Below the pieces are notes generated by a model. The model did no database searches. It was given only the letters and a program-made list of their open reading frames with translations, and had not been told where the DNA came from. From the NCBI RefSeq assembly GCF_016889705.1, contig NZ_CP069526.1, positions 3,596,001 to 3,660,000 on the forward strand: DNA of 64,000 bases. Reading direction: 5' to 3'. The stretch is from Amycolatopsis sp. FDAARGOS 1241 (lineage in GTDB: Bacteria > Actinomycetota > Actinomycetes > Mycobacteriales > Pseudonocardiaceae). Positions within the stretch are counted from its first letter, which is position 1. Every line of letters starts with the position of its first letter. The position numbers and the translations under genes were made by a program. This document shows positions 55,183-63,842 of this stretch, piece by piece.

Positions 55183-56195
55183 ATGACCGAGTACACCCCG
55201 TTCCGGCAGCTGTTCATCACGCCGGTGCTGCCGTTCCTGCGCGACGGCTCGATCGACGAAGCGGGGTACCGTGCGCTGCTGCGCCGGTTCCTCACGCCGG
55301 AGAACCTCGACGCGGGCGTCGCGATCGTCGCGAACCCCGAAGCCGGCGAGATCTACACGCTCGACCGCGCCGAGCGCAACCGCGTCGTCGAGATCACCCT
55401 CGAAGAAGTCGCGGGCCGGACCCCGGTGCTGGGCGGGGTGGCGCACGTGACGACTGCCGGCATGGTCGAGTGCGCGAAAGACGTGGAGGCCGCCGGCGTC
55501 GACGGCCTGTTCATCCTCCCGCCGATCGATTCCGCCGACATCACGCTGTCGTGGAACGCCGACGCCTACCCGGAGGTCTTCCTCGACGTCTCACGGCGAT
55601 CGCGGACGCGGTCGACCTGCCGCAGGTGATCCACCCGGTCGGGCAATTCTCGGCCCGCTACGGCCCAGGGCTGTCCGCGGACGTCACGCGGCGGATCATC
55701 GCCGCGGTGCCGCAGGTCGTCGGCTGGAAGATGACCTACAACTACGACGGGTTCCGCGAGATCGCCGGCGTGCTGCGCGCCGCGGGGCGGCCGGTCGGGA
55801 TCTACGGCGCGGTCGGGAAGTACTTCCACGAGAACCTCGCCAACGACACGCTCGACGGCACCAGCGCCGGGTCGTTCAACTTCGCGCTGGAGCGGATGGT
55901 CGAGCACATCTCGGCGTGGCGCAAGGGCGACGTCGCCCGGGCCACCGAGATCTGGCGCGGCGGCCTGGCGGCGTTGCAGGACTACATCTTCTCCGACTTC
56001 GGCCGCCTGCACATCCGGTACAAGGCCGCGACGTGGCTGCGCGGGTTCATCGACAACCCGCTGATGCGCCCGCCGGTTCCGGCCCCGCGCCGGCAGGAGA
56101 TCGGCGACCTCACCCGGCTGCTGCGTGGAACCGACCTCACCACACGGCCGGACGACGAGATCTCCGAACTGGCCGCGGAATTCGGCCTCAAGTAG
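55183..56195 (+). pseudogene. DapA/NAL-family aldolase or dehydratase gene with one frameshift
   Basis: The first frame gives MTEYTPFRQLFITPVLPF to AYPEVFLDV. A missing base near 55590 then moves the frame, and the second frame continues LTAIADAVDLPQVIHPVGQ to the end ELAAEFGLK. Joined, they form a normal-length (about 337 residues) DapA-family TIM barrel with the Schiff-base Lys in VVGWKMTYNYDGF. It would cleave or dehydrate a keto-acid, perhaps downstream of the aromatic hydroxylase. A single-base deletion is the only defect, so it may be a sequencing error or a recent mutation. The gene sits 30 bp before the MFS gene. Confidence 0.75.
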
Positions 56196-56225
56196 CCCCG
56201 GCCTTTCGGTCAAGGGAGAACAGCC

Positions 56226-57630
56226 ATGACGAGATCCCAGCTCCCGGCCGCCGCGCTGCCCGGACCGGAGCGGGCGCGCGAGGCGGCCAAGATCGCCGCG
56301 CGCGTCGACCGCATTCCGGCCGGCCGGTTCCACGCCCGGCTCGCCTCGCTCGTCGGCGTCGGGACCTTCTTCGACGGGTTCGACGCCATCTCCCTCGCCG
56401 TGCTCCTGCCGGTGGTGGTGAAGGGGTTCGGCATCAGCCTGGCCGACGCCGGCCTGATCATCAGCGCCGGCTACCTCGGGCAGTTCGCCGGCGCGATCGC
56501 CGTCGGCCTGCTCAGCGACCGCGTCGGGCGCCGGCGCACGTTCCTGCTGTCGCTGGCGATCATCGGCGTGCTCGCGGTGTTCTGCGCGTTCGCGTGGAGC
56601 TCGCAGAGCCTGCTCGTGTTCCGGCTGCTGCAGGGGATCGGGCTCGGCGCCGAGGTGCCGATCGCCGGCACGATCATGAACGAGTTCCTCGGCCGCACGA
56701 GCCGCGGGAGGATCGGCGTCGTCTACCAGTCGCTGTTCAGCTGGGGACTGTTCTTCGCGCCGCTGATCGCGCCGCTGCTCACGTCTTCGCTCGGGCCCGG
56801 CACCGGGTGGCGGGTGCTGCTCGGGCTCGGTGCGCTGCCGCTGATCGTCGTCGTCCTCGGGCTCGTCGCGCTGCCGAATCGCCGCGCTGGCTGGCCCAGC
56901 AGGGCCGGCTCGCCGAGGCCGACGCCGTCGTGTCACGCGTGGAGGCCGGGAAGGACCTGCCCCCGCCCCCGCTCCTGCACCCGTCGCCGAAGACCGGCCC
57001 TTCATCCCGCGCGAAGTCCTGCGCGGCGAGTACGGGCGCCGCACGCTCCTGCTGGTCGTCCTGTGGTTCCTGGCCTTCTTCGTGACCTACGGCTACTCCT
57101 CCTGGCTCCCCACGATCTACGTGTCGGTGGGGAAGCTGAGCGCCACGTATTCGCTGACCCTGACCGTCGTCCTCGGCGCGATGCAGGTCCTGATGTGCTA
57201 CGTCGTCGCCTGGTGCGTCGAGCACCTGGGGCGCAAGCGGTCCCTCGCCTACGGGTTCGGGCTGTCGGTGGCCGGCGGCTTGTTCGGCTTCGTGAACATC
57301 GTCCTGCTGGGCAACACCACCTGGCCGTACCTCTTCGCCACGGGCATCGTCATCGGCGTCGGGATCATCTTCCCGGCAACGTCGCTGTACGTGTACACGG
57401 GCGAGCTGTACCCCACCCGCATGCGCGGCTTCGCGACGTCCTTGACGAGCAGCTTCGCCCGCCTCGCCAGCATCGTGTCACCCCTGGTCTTCGGTTTCCT
57501 CCTCGGCGCGCCCGGCGGTGGCGGCCTGGTGTTCGCCGTCCTGGGCGGCGCCGCGCTGATCGGCACGCTGACCGTGGCGTTCGCGGGCATCGAGACCCGG
57601 GCGAAGAGCCTCGAAGAACTCTCGGACTGA
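56226..57630 (+). pseudogene. MFS aromatic-acid transporter gene with two frameshifts
   Basis: Frame one encodes the N-terminal half of an AAHS/sugar-type MFS protein (GTFFDGFDAISLAVLLP in helix 1, GLLSDRVGRRRTFLLSLAI in loop 2-3). A missing base near 56876 shifts the frame to LPESPRWLAQQGRLAEADAV, the usual mid-protein motif. A second missing base near 56990 shifts it again to FIPREVLRGEYGRRTLLL and the C-terminal six helices. With both repaired it is a normal transporter of about 468 residues. The three deletions in this and the previous gene fall within 1.4 kb. It probably imported an aromatic acid with protons. Confidence 0.75.
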
Positions 57631-57731
57631 TTTCTCCGCCGCCGCCGGCAGTTCCCCTCCTCGTGTCAACCGGCGAGGACTCCCCGACGCCTTGCCGGTT
57701 GACGTGTCGTCTCTTCTCCTGCTCTACTGAT

Positions 57732-57755
57732 CAGAGCTTAGTTCTGCTAGACAGA
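57732..57755. promoter_or_regulatory. possible operator upstream of the Rieske dioxygenase operon
   Basis: The bases CAGA (57732-57735), TCTG (57743-57746) and CAGA (57752-57755) alternate at 11 and 9 bp and form two overlapping inverted repeats, 34-57 bp before the first gene. This is where an IclR-type regulator of the operon would bind. The rest of 57631-57788 holds a GAGGAG ribosome-binding site and nothing else I can identify. Confidence 0.3.
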
Positions 57756-57788
57756 GATCGGCCAGCGATGGCCTGAGGAGAGTCGACG

Positions 57789-59183
57789 ATGACGGACCAG
57801 TCCGGCACCCTGTCCGACGTGCGGCGGGGCATGATCCCGGCGCACATCTACAACGACCGGGAGATCTTCGAGCTGGAGAAGGAGCGCGTGTTCGGCCGGG
57901 CGTGGCTTTTCGTCGCCCACGAGTCGGAGATCGCGAAGCCGGGCGACTACGTGGTGCGGCGCGTGCTGGATGACTCGTTCATCGTCACCCGCGACGAGAA
58001 GGGGGAAATCCGCGCGCACTTCAACATGTGTCTGCATCGCGGGATGCAGGTCTGTCGTGCGGAGATGGGCAATGCGTCGCACTTCCGGTGTCCCTACCAC
58101 GGCTGGTCGTACCGCAACGATGGGCGCATCGTGGGCCTGCCCTTCCACCAGGAGGCCTACGGCGGCGAGGCCGGGTTCAAGCGCAAGGGGCAGCGGCTGC
58201 TGCCGGCGCCGAACCTGGACATCTACAACGGCCTGATCTTCGTGAGTCTCGACCCCGATGCCGAACCGCTGGCGGACTTCCTCGGCGACTTCCGCTTCTA
58301 CCTCGACTTCTACACCAAGCAGAGCCCCAGCGGCATCGAACTGCGCGGCCCGCAGCGGTGGCGCGTGAAGGCGAACTGGAAGATCGGCGCGGAAAACTTC
58401 GCCGGCGACATGTACCACACGCCGCAGACCCACACGTCCGTCGTCGAGATCGGCCTCTTCCGCGAGCCCAAGGCGGAGAAGCGCAAGGACGGCGCCACCT
58501 ACTGGGCCGGCAACGGCGGTGGCACCACCTACAAGCTGCCGCCGGGCGGGTTCGACGAGCGCACGCGCTACGTCGGCTACCCCCAGGAAATGGTCGACCG
58601 CATGAAGACCACCTTCACCGAGGAGCAGCAACGCGTCATCGGCGAGGACGGCTTCATGATCTCGGCGGCGTCGGTGTTCCCGAACCTCTCGTTCGTGCAC
58701 AACTGGCCGCGCGTCGCCGACTCCGACGACGTGCTGCCGTTCATCTCGATCCGCCAGTGGCAGCCCATCAGCGAGAACGAGACCGAGGTCCTGTCCTGGT
58801 TCGCCGTCGACGCCGAGGCGCCCGAGGAGTACAAGGCCCTGTCCTACAAGGCCTATCTGATGTGCTTCGGCTCCACCGGCATGTTCGAGCAGGACGACGT
58901 CGAGAACTGGGTCTCGCTCACCAACACGGCCGCCGGCTCGATGGCGCGGCGGCTCAAGCTCAACAGCCGCATGGGCATCCTCGAGGACGACACGGAGGTC
59001 GTCCCCGCTCTCACCCCGGAGCAGTTCCACGGCCCGGGCACCGCCCACACCGGCTACGGTGAGTACAACCAGCGCGAACTGCTCATCCGCTGGGCCGACC
59101 ACCTCGACCGGCCGGTCAAGGCGCCCACGACCCTGGAAGTCGGCGCCGAGAACACCCGCAACGCCGAGGCGGTGCAGGCATGA
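57789..59183 (+). CDS. Rieske aromatic-ring dioxygenase, large (alpha) subunit, phthalate/cumate type
   Basis: The 464-residue subunit has the Rieske [2Fe-2S] ligands C81-L-H83 and C101-P-Y-H104 with the usual 17-residue gap. The mononuclear iron site is in ENFAGDMYHTPQTH (His210, His215, bridging Asp207). It adds both atoms of oxygen to an aromatic ring to give a cis-dihydrodiol. The gene order alpha, beta, dihydrodiol dehydrogenase, ferredoxin, reductase, class II aldolase-type decarboxylase matches actinobacterial phthalate 3,4-dioxygenase (pht/pad) operons, with p-cumate as the main alternative. The ATG at 57789 follows TGAGGAGAG. Confidence 0.9.
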   Translation: MTDQSGTLSDVRRGMIPAHIYNDREIFELEKERVFGRAWLFVAHESEIAKPGDYVVRRVLDDSFIVTRDEKGEIRAHFNMCLHRGMQVCRAEMGNASHFRCPYHGWSYRNDGRIVGLPFHQEAYGGEAGFKRKGQRLLPAPNLDIYNGLIFVSLDPDAEPLADFLGDFRFYLDFYTKQSPSGIELRGPQRWRVKANWKIGAENFAGDMYHTPQTHTSVVEIGLFREPKAEKRKDGATYWAGNGGGTTYKLPPGGFDERTRYVGYPQEMVDRMKTTFTEEQQRVIGEDGFMISAASVFPNLSFVHNWPRVADSDDVLPFISIRQWQPISENETEVLSWFAVDAEAPEEYKALSYKAYLMCFGSTGMFEQDDVENWVSLTNTAAGSMARRLKLNSRMGILEDDTEVVPALTPEQFHGPGTAHTGYGEYNQRELLIRWADHLDRPVKAPTTLEVGAENTRNAEAVQA

Positions 59184-59776
59184 CGACCGGCACGACGACC
59201 ACCGGAACCCACTCCAGCCGCTCCGCGCTCGGCGCCCACGCGTCGCGCGTCCAGCGCACCGGCGGACCCCTGCCCTTCGACGACGCGCGCCACCTGCAGG
59301 CGCACCAGTGGCTCGTCGACGAGGCCTGGCTACTCGACGCCCAGGACTACGAGCAGTGGCTCACCCTGCTCACCGACGACATCCACTACCTGATGCCGGT
59401 GCGCGTCACCACCGCGCTCGGCGCCGGGTTCGACACCGCACCGGGCATGGCCCACTTCGACGAGGACAAGTACTCGCTGTCGCGCCGCGTAGCCCGGTTC
59501 CTCACCGAGCACGCGTGGACCGAGGACCCGCCGTCGCGGCTGCGGCACCACCTCTCGAACGTTCGCACGTTCGCCGCCGACGACCCGGACCACCTCGTCG
59601 TGGAATCGGCGACGCTGCTGTTCCGCAGCCGCGGCGACGTGCTGCCCGGCTCGATCGTCTCGGCCGGCCGCGAGGACCTGCTGCGCCGCGGTCCCGACGG
59701 CTGGCTGCTGGCGCGGCGCACGATCCTCGTGGACGACTCCGTGATCCGCATGCAGAACCTGGCGATCTTCCTGTGA
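59180..59776 (+). CDS. Rieske aromatic-ring dioxygenase, small (beta) subunit
   Basis: The 198-residue subunit has the NTF2-like beta fold of ring-hydroxylating dioxygenases: QWLVDEAWLLDAQDYEQWLTLLTDDIHYLMPVR in the first half, and SRLRHHLSNVRTF with the terminal DDSVIRMQNLAIFL in the second. About 35 residues at the N-terminus are Thr/Ser rich and probably disordered. It forms the alpha3-beta3 hexamer with the gene just upstream, whose stop its ATG overlaps (ATGA). Beta subunits are mostly structural and give no substrate clue. Confidence 0.92.
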   Translation: MTTGTTTTGTHSSRSALGAHASRVQRTGGPLPFDDARHLQAHQWLVDEAWLLDAQDYEQWLTLLTDDIHYLMPVRVTTALGAGFDTAPGMAHFDEDKYSLSRRVARFLTEHAWTEDPPSRLRHHLSNVRTFAADDPDHLVVESATLLFRSRGDVLPGSIVSAGREDLLRRGPDGWLLARRTILVDDSVIRMQNLAIFL

Positions 59777-60084
59777 CGCTCTCGTGGGAAGGCGAGGCCG
59801 AGGCCGCCCGCGCGGCGGCCGCGGCTGCCGCGGAACACGACGAACTGATCGCGCACACCACCGGCGAGGTCATCCGGCTCGGCAACGAGTTCGCGGAGAT
59901 CGTGGTGCGGCGCGTCGAAACCCGCAACGGCGCCCGGCTGCTGGTCGAGTCGCCCAAGTCGGGCCAGTGGGTGGCGCTGTGCCCGCTGGAGCTGGAGGCA
60001 CTGACCTGGCAGAACACCGAGACGTTCTCCGCCATGATCGGCCACCCCTTCGGCCCGCTCGTGCCGGCGGAGGACGAGTCGTGA
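59773..60084 (+). CDS. small conserved-looking protein of the dioxygenase operon
   Basis: The 103-residue protein starts at GTG 59773 overlapping the beta-subunit stop, and its own stop overlaps the next start, so it is fully embedded in the operon. An Ala-rich helix (about 8-25) is followed by an alternating beta pattern (GNEFAEIVVRRVETRNGARLLVES) and a conserved-looking ELEALTWQNTETFSAMIG segment. I recall similar small proteins labelled dihydrodiol dehydrogenase beside other Rieske operons, but there is no cofactor motif here. It may be an assembly or accessory subunit. It is not part of the standard pht/pad gene set. Confidence 0.8.
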   Translation: MTLSWEGEAEAARAAAAAAAEHDELIAHTTGEVIRLGNEFAEIVVRRVETRNGARLLVESPKSGQWVALCPLELEALTWQNTETFSAMIGHPFGPLVPAEDES

Positions 60085-60884
60085 CGGGCTGGCTGGACGG
60101 CCGCCGCGCCCTCGTCGTCGGCGCCGGCTCCGGGATCGGGCGCGCGGTGGTCGACGCGTTCCGCGAGGAAGGCGCGCGCGTGGCCGTGCTCGAACGCGAC
60201 GCGGCCAAGGCGAAGGTGCTCGTGGCCGAGGCTCCGGACGTACCGGTCACCGTCGGGGACGCCACGACTCGGGCGGCCAACGACGCGGCGGTCGCGGCCG
60301 CGGTGACCGCGTTCGGCGGACTGGACGTGCTGGTCAGCTGCGTGGGCGTGTTCGACTTCTACCGCAGCATCGAGGACCTCGACGCCGGCGTGCTCGACGA
60401 CGCGTTCGACGAGATGTTCCGCACCAACGTCAAAAGCCACCTGCACTCGGTGAAGGCCGCGCTGCCCGAGTTGAAGCGCTCGGGTCGCGGGGTGGTGCTG
60501 CTGACCGAGTCGACGTCGTCGTACTACCCGGGGCGCGGCGGCGTGCTCTACCTGTCCTCGAAGTTCGCCGTGCGCGGCCTCGTCACCGCGCTCGCGCACG
60601 ACCTCGCGCCGGAGGTCCGGGTGAACGGCGTGGCACCCGGCGGCACCCTCGGCACCGACCTGCGCGGTCTGCCGAGCCTCGGCACGGCCGAGCGCAGTCT
60701 CGGCGACACCCCGCGCCGAGCCGAAGAACTCGCCGCGCGCGTCCCGCTGCACGTGGCGCTCAGCGGCGAGGACCACGCGTGGAGCTACGTGTTCCTCGCC
60801 TCCGACCGCGCCCGCGGCATCACCGGCCACGCCGTTCATCCCGACGGCGGCATCGGGGTGTCCGCGCCCCGCAAACGATCCTGA
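60081..60884 (+). CDS. cis-dihydrodiol dehydrogenase (SDR, BphB/PhtB-type)
   Basis: The 267-residue SDR has GAGSGIGRAV at the N-terminus, VLVSCVGVFDFYRS in the NAG region and TESTSSYYPGRGGVLYLSSKFA with the catalytic Ser-Tyr-Lys. The YPGRGGVLY stretch matches BphB-type enzymes. It oxidises the cis-dihydrodiol made by the dioxygenase with NAD to a catechol, here probably a dihydroxy-phthalate. The GTG at 60081 overlaps the previous stop by 4 bp. It precedes the ferredoxin gene by 27 bp. Confidence 0.92.
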   Translation: MTGWLDGRRALVVGAGSGIGRAVVDAFREEGARVAVLERDAAKAKVLVAEAPDVPVTVGDATTRAANDAAVAAAVTAFGGLDVLVSCVGVFDFYRSIEDLDAGVLDDAFDEMFRTNVKSHLHSVKAALPELKRSGRGVVLLTESTSSYYPGRGGVLYLSSKFAVRGLVTALAHDLAPEVRVNGVAPGGTLGTDLRGLPSLGTAERSLGDTPRRAEELAARVPLHVALSGEDHAWSYVFLASDRARGITGHAVHPDGGIGVSAPRKRS

Positions 60885-60911
60885 ACCACTGTCAATCGAA
60901 CGGAAACAGCG

Positions 60912-61109
60912 ATGGCCAAACTCACCGCCGACACCGGTCTCTGCCAGGGCTACGGCAACTGCCTCACCACCGCCTCCGATGTCTACGACATCGACGACGA
61001 CGGCAAGGTGGTCCTGCTGACCGAAACCATTCCCGACGCCGACCGCGCCCGCGTCGAAGCGGCTGCGCGCAGCTGCCCCGTCAAGGCGCTCGCCGTGGTG
61101 GACGGATGA
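60912..61109 (+). CDS. 3Fe-4S-type ferredoxin of the dioxygenase system
   Basis: The 65-residue ferredoxin has Cys11, Cys17 and Cys55-Pro56. The position of the usual second cysteine (residue 14) is Tyr. That is the single-cluster [3Fe-4S] form common in actinobacterial dioxygenases and P450 systems. It shuttles electrons from the reductase encoded next to the Rieske alpha subunit. The ATG at 60912 follows GGAAAC, and its stop overlaps the reductase start. This kind of ferredoxin fits phthalate-type PhtAc/PadAc. Confidence 0.9.
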   Translation: MAKLTADTGLCQGYGNCLTTASDVYDIDDDGKVVLLTETIPDADRARVEAAARSCPVKALAVVDG

Positions 61110-62329
61110 GCGGCACCGTCGTGATCGTCGGCGCGTCGGTCGGCGGCGTGCGCACGGCGCAGGCGCTGCGGGCGGAAGGGCATGCGGGCCGCATCGTCCT
61201 CATCGGAGCCGAGCCGCACCCACCGTACGACAAACCGCCGCTGTCCAAGCAGTTCCTCTCCGGCGCGTGGGAGCACCCGCGGCTCGCGCTGCTGAGCGAG
61301 GAGGAGGCGGCCGCCGCCGCGATCGAGCTGCGGCTCGGCGTGGCGGCCACCGGGCTCGACCCGGCCGCCCGCGAGGTCGAGCTGGCCGACGGCACTCGGG
61401 TCGCGTACGACACCCTCGTCGTCGCCACCGGTGCCGAGGCGAGACCGTCGCCGTGGCCCGCCCCCGGGGTGCACGTGCTGCGGTCCCTTGTGGACGGTGC
61501 GGGGCTGCGTGCGGCGCTCGCCGAGGATGGCCCGGTCGTGGTCGTCGGCGGTGGGTTCATCGGCGCGGAGGTCGCGGCCACGGCACACGCCGCCGGCCGG
61601 GCGGTGACGATCGTCGACCCGCTGCCGGCCCCGATCGCACGGGTGCTCGGCGACGAGGTGGGCCGGCTGGTCGGTGAGGTGCACCGCCGCCACGGCGTCG
61701 AAACGCGCTTCGGGACCGCGGTGCGGGACGTCACCGGCCGGGCCGGCGCGTTCGAGGTGACCCTCACCGACGGGACGGTGCTGCCGGCCGGCACGGTGGT
61801 CGTCGGCATCGGCGCGGTCCCGGCCGTCGGCTGGCTGACCGGTTCCGGCCTGGAGCTGGCCGACGGGCTCGTGTGTGACGAGTACTGCCGCGCCACCGGG
61901 CACCCGGAGATCTTCGGGGTCGGCGACGTCGCGCGCTGGTTCCACGGCGGCCACGGGGAGCACGTGCGCGTCGAGCACTGGACGAACGCGGTCGAGCAGG
62001 CCGCCTGTGTGGCCCGCACCATCACCCACCCCGCGGCGCCGGTGGCGTACCGGCCGACCGAATACGTGTGGAGCGACCAGTACGACTGGAAGATCCAGAT
62101 CGCCGGACGGCCGCAGCGGGCCGACGGGTTCGAGCTGGCCGGCGACCCGGCGGCCGACCCGCCGCGGTTCGCCGCGCTCTACCGCAGCAGCGGCGCGCTT
62201 TCGGCCGTGGTCACCGTGAACTGGCCGAAACTGCTCGTCAACGCGCGGCGCCTCATCGCCGCGGGAACCCCCTACGAGGAAGGACTTTCCGTGCTGGACA
62301 AGCTGATCACGCCGGTGGGTGCGGCATGA
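61106..62329 (+). CDS. NAD(P)H:ferredoxin reductase (BphA4/rubredoxin-reductase type)
   Basis: The 407-residue FAD enzyme has VVIVGASVGGVRTAQALRAEG at the N-terminus, PPYDKPPLSKQFL near residue 30, the NAD-binding VVVVGGGFIGAEVAATAH near 145 and the FAD-contact EIFGVGDVARW near 270. The C-terminal domain includes VWSDQYDWKIQIAG, typical of BphA4-like reductases. It passes electrons from NADH to the ferredoxin encoded just upstream. The ATG at 61106 overlaps the ferredoxin stop, and its own stop overlaps the decarboxylase start. Confidence 0.92.
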   Translation: MSGTVVIVGASVGGVRTAQALRAEGHAGRIVLIGAEPHPPYDKPPLSKQFLSGAWEHPRLALLSEEEAAAAAIELRLGVAATGLDPAAREVELADGTRVAYDTLVVATGAEARPSPWPAPGVHVLRSLVDGAGLRAALAEDGPVVVVGGGFIGAEVAATAHAAGRAVTIVDPLPAPIARVLGDEVGRLVGEVHRRHGVETRFGTAVRDVTGRAGAFEVTLTDGTVLPAGTVVVGIGAVPAVGWLTGSGLELADGLVCDEYCRATGHPEIFGVGDVARWFHGGHGEHVRVEHWTNAVEQAACVARTITHPAAPVAYRPTEYVWSDQYDWKIQIAGRPQRADGFELAGDPAADPPRFAALYRSSGALSAVVTVNWPKLLVNARRLIAAGTPYEEGLSVLDKLITPVGAA

Positions 62330-63051
62330 GCGGGTACGCGGACGAGCGTCAGCTGGTGTCCGACGCCTGCCGCGTGCTCGCCGCCCGCGGCCTGGCCGAA
62401 GGGTTCCTCGGGCACGTTTCCCTGCGCGTGGACGAGAATCGCCTGCTCGTGCGCTGCCGGGGACCGCGCGAGCGCGGGCTCGCCTGGACGACACCCGAGG
62501 ACATCCGGCTCGTCGACCTCGACGGCGCGGCCGCGGCGCCCGGGGAACTCGACGGCTGGTGGGCGCCCAAGGAACTGCCGCTGCATACGGAGGTGCTGCG
62601 GACCGATCCGGCGGTGACGGCCGTCGTCCACGCGCACCCACCCGCCGTGGTGGCGGCCGACCTGGCGGGGCTGGCGATCCGGCCGATCATCGGCGCGTAC
62701 GACATCCCCGGCGCGCACCTCGCGGCCGGCGGCGTGCCGGTGTACCCGCGCGGCGTGCTGGTGCGGAACCGGACGCTGGCGGGGGAGATGGTGGCCGCGA
62801 TGGCGGGCCGTCCGGTCGTGCTGCTGCGCGGGCACGGCCTCACGAGCAGCGGCGGATCGGTGCAGGAAGCCGTGCTGCGGGCGGTGTCGGTCGACACGAT
62901 CGCGCGGATGGCCTTGTCCGTGGTGAGCGCGGGCGGGCAGCTCACCGACCTGCCGCCCGAGGATCTGGCCGAGCTGCCCGACATCGGCCCGGCGTTCAAC
63001 GAAGGCGTCGCGTGGAGCCACGAGCTGGCGCGGCTCGGCACGCCGGGCTAG
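62326..63051 (+). CDS. class II aldolase/adducin-family decarboxylase (PhtC/PadC-like)
   Basis: The 241-residue zinc protein has the class II aldolase layout: GLAEGFLGHVSLRVDENRLLV near residue 22, ELPLHTEVLRTDPAVTAVVHAHPPAVV near 85-110 with the HAH metal ligands, and a third His in LLRGHGLTSSG near 165. In phthalate and cumate operons this family decarboxylates the dihydroxylated acid: 3,4-dihydroxyphthalate to protocatechuate, or the cumate analogue. The ATG overlaps the reductase stop (ATGA), so it is the last operon gene. It overlaps the convergent iclR end by 4 bp. Confidence 0.88.
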   Translation: MSGYADERQLVSDACRVLAARGLAEGFLGHVSLRVDENRLLVRCRGPRERGLAWTTPEDIRLVDLDGAAAAPGELDGWWAPKELPLHTEVLRTDPAVTAVVHAHPPAVVAADLAGLAIRPIIGAYDIPGAHLAAGGVPVYPRGVLVRNRTLAGEMVAAMAGRPVVLLRGHGLTSSGGSVQEAVLRAVSVDTIARMALSVVSAGGQLTDLPPEDLAELPDIGPAFNEGVAWSHELARLGTPG

Positions 63052-63842
63052 TGCAGGAGTGGTGCGGCCTCGGCGATCGTCTCCTTGAGCCGCTCGCCGA
63101 TGTGCCGCACCTCCGCGCGCGAGAGCCGCCCCACCGGCAGCGACACGTTGATCGCGAGCCGCACCGGGAGGTTCCCGGCGGGGAAGGCGACAGCGACCGA
63201 CGCGACGCCTTCCTCGCTTTCCTCGTTGCTGGTCGCGTACCCGCGCCGGCGCACGCCGTCGATCTCCAGCTCCAGCTCGCTTCGGGTGCCGATCGAGTTG
63301 GGCGTGAGCGTCTCCAGCTGCTCGCCGGGGTACATGCGGCGCAGGTCGTCGGTGGAGAACTCCGCGAGCAGCGCCTTGCCCGTCGACGTGCAGTTGGCCG
63401 GCATGGCCTGCCCGAGCCGCGAGGCGACCCGCACCGCGCGGGGGCTTTCGAGGGCTTCGATGAAGCGCACGGTGGTGCCGTCGAGGATCGCGAGGTGCAC
63501 GGTCTCGGCGAGCTCGCTGTTGAGCTTCTCCAGGAACGGCCGCAGCGTCTCGCGCACGTCGAACCGTTGCAGGATCGCGAACGCGACGGCGGTGAGCGAC
63601 GTGCCGGGCCGGTAGGCCTTCGTGCGCGAGTCCTGCCGGATGAAGCCGCGGTACTGCAGCATCGCCAGCAGCCGGTGCGCGGTGGAGGACGCCACCCCCA
63701 GGTACTCCGCCACGTCCGTCATCCGCAGCTCGGGGCGATCCCCCAGCAGCAGGAGGATCCGAAGAGCCTTGTCCACCGAATCGATCGGGTACTGCGGTGC
63801 AGGCGAGTGGGCACCGGCGGCGTCGAGAGCAGGCTTCTTCAT
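63048..63842 (-). CDS. IclR-family regulator of the Rieske operon
   Basis: The 264-residue protein has an IclR winged helix (MTDVAEYLGVASSTAHRLLAMLQYRGF, about 40-66) and an effector domain (about 85-260) with the motif ANCTSTGKALLAEFS. It lies at the 3' end of the operon on the opposite strand, where padR/phtR regulators sit in related clusters. The ATG at 63842 is preferred over a TTG 18 bp upstream. No ribosome-binding site is decisive. It probably controls the operon in response to the aromatic acid. The remaining 158 bp to the window end hold nothing I can identify. Confidence 0.88.
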   Translation of the reverse strand: MKKPALDAAGAHSPAPQYPIDSVDKALRILLLLGDRPELRMTDVAEYLGVASSTAHRLLAMLQYRGFIRQDSRTKAYRPGTSLTAVAFAILQRFDVRETLRPFLEKLNSELAETVHLAILDGTTVRFIEALESPRAVRVASRLGQAMPANCTSTGKALLAEFSTDDLRRMYPGEQLETLTPNSIGTRSELELEIDGVRRRGYATSNEESEEGVASVAVAFPAGNLPVRLAINVSLPVGRLSRAEVRHIGERLKETIAEAAPLLH

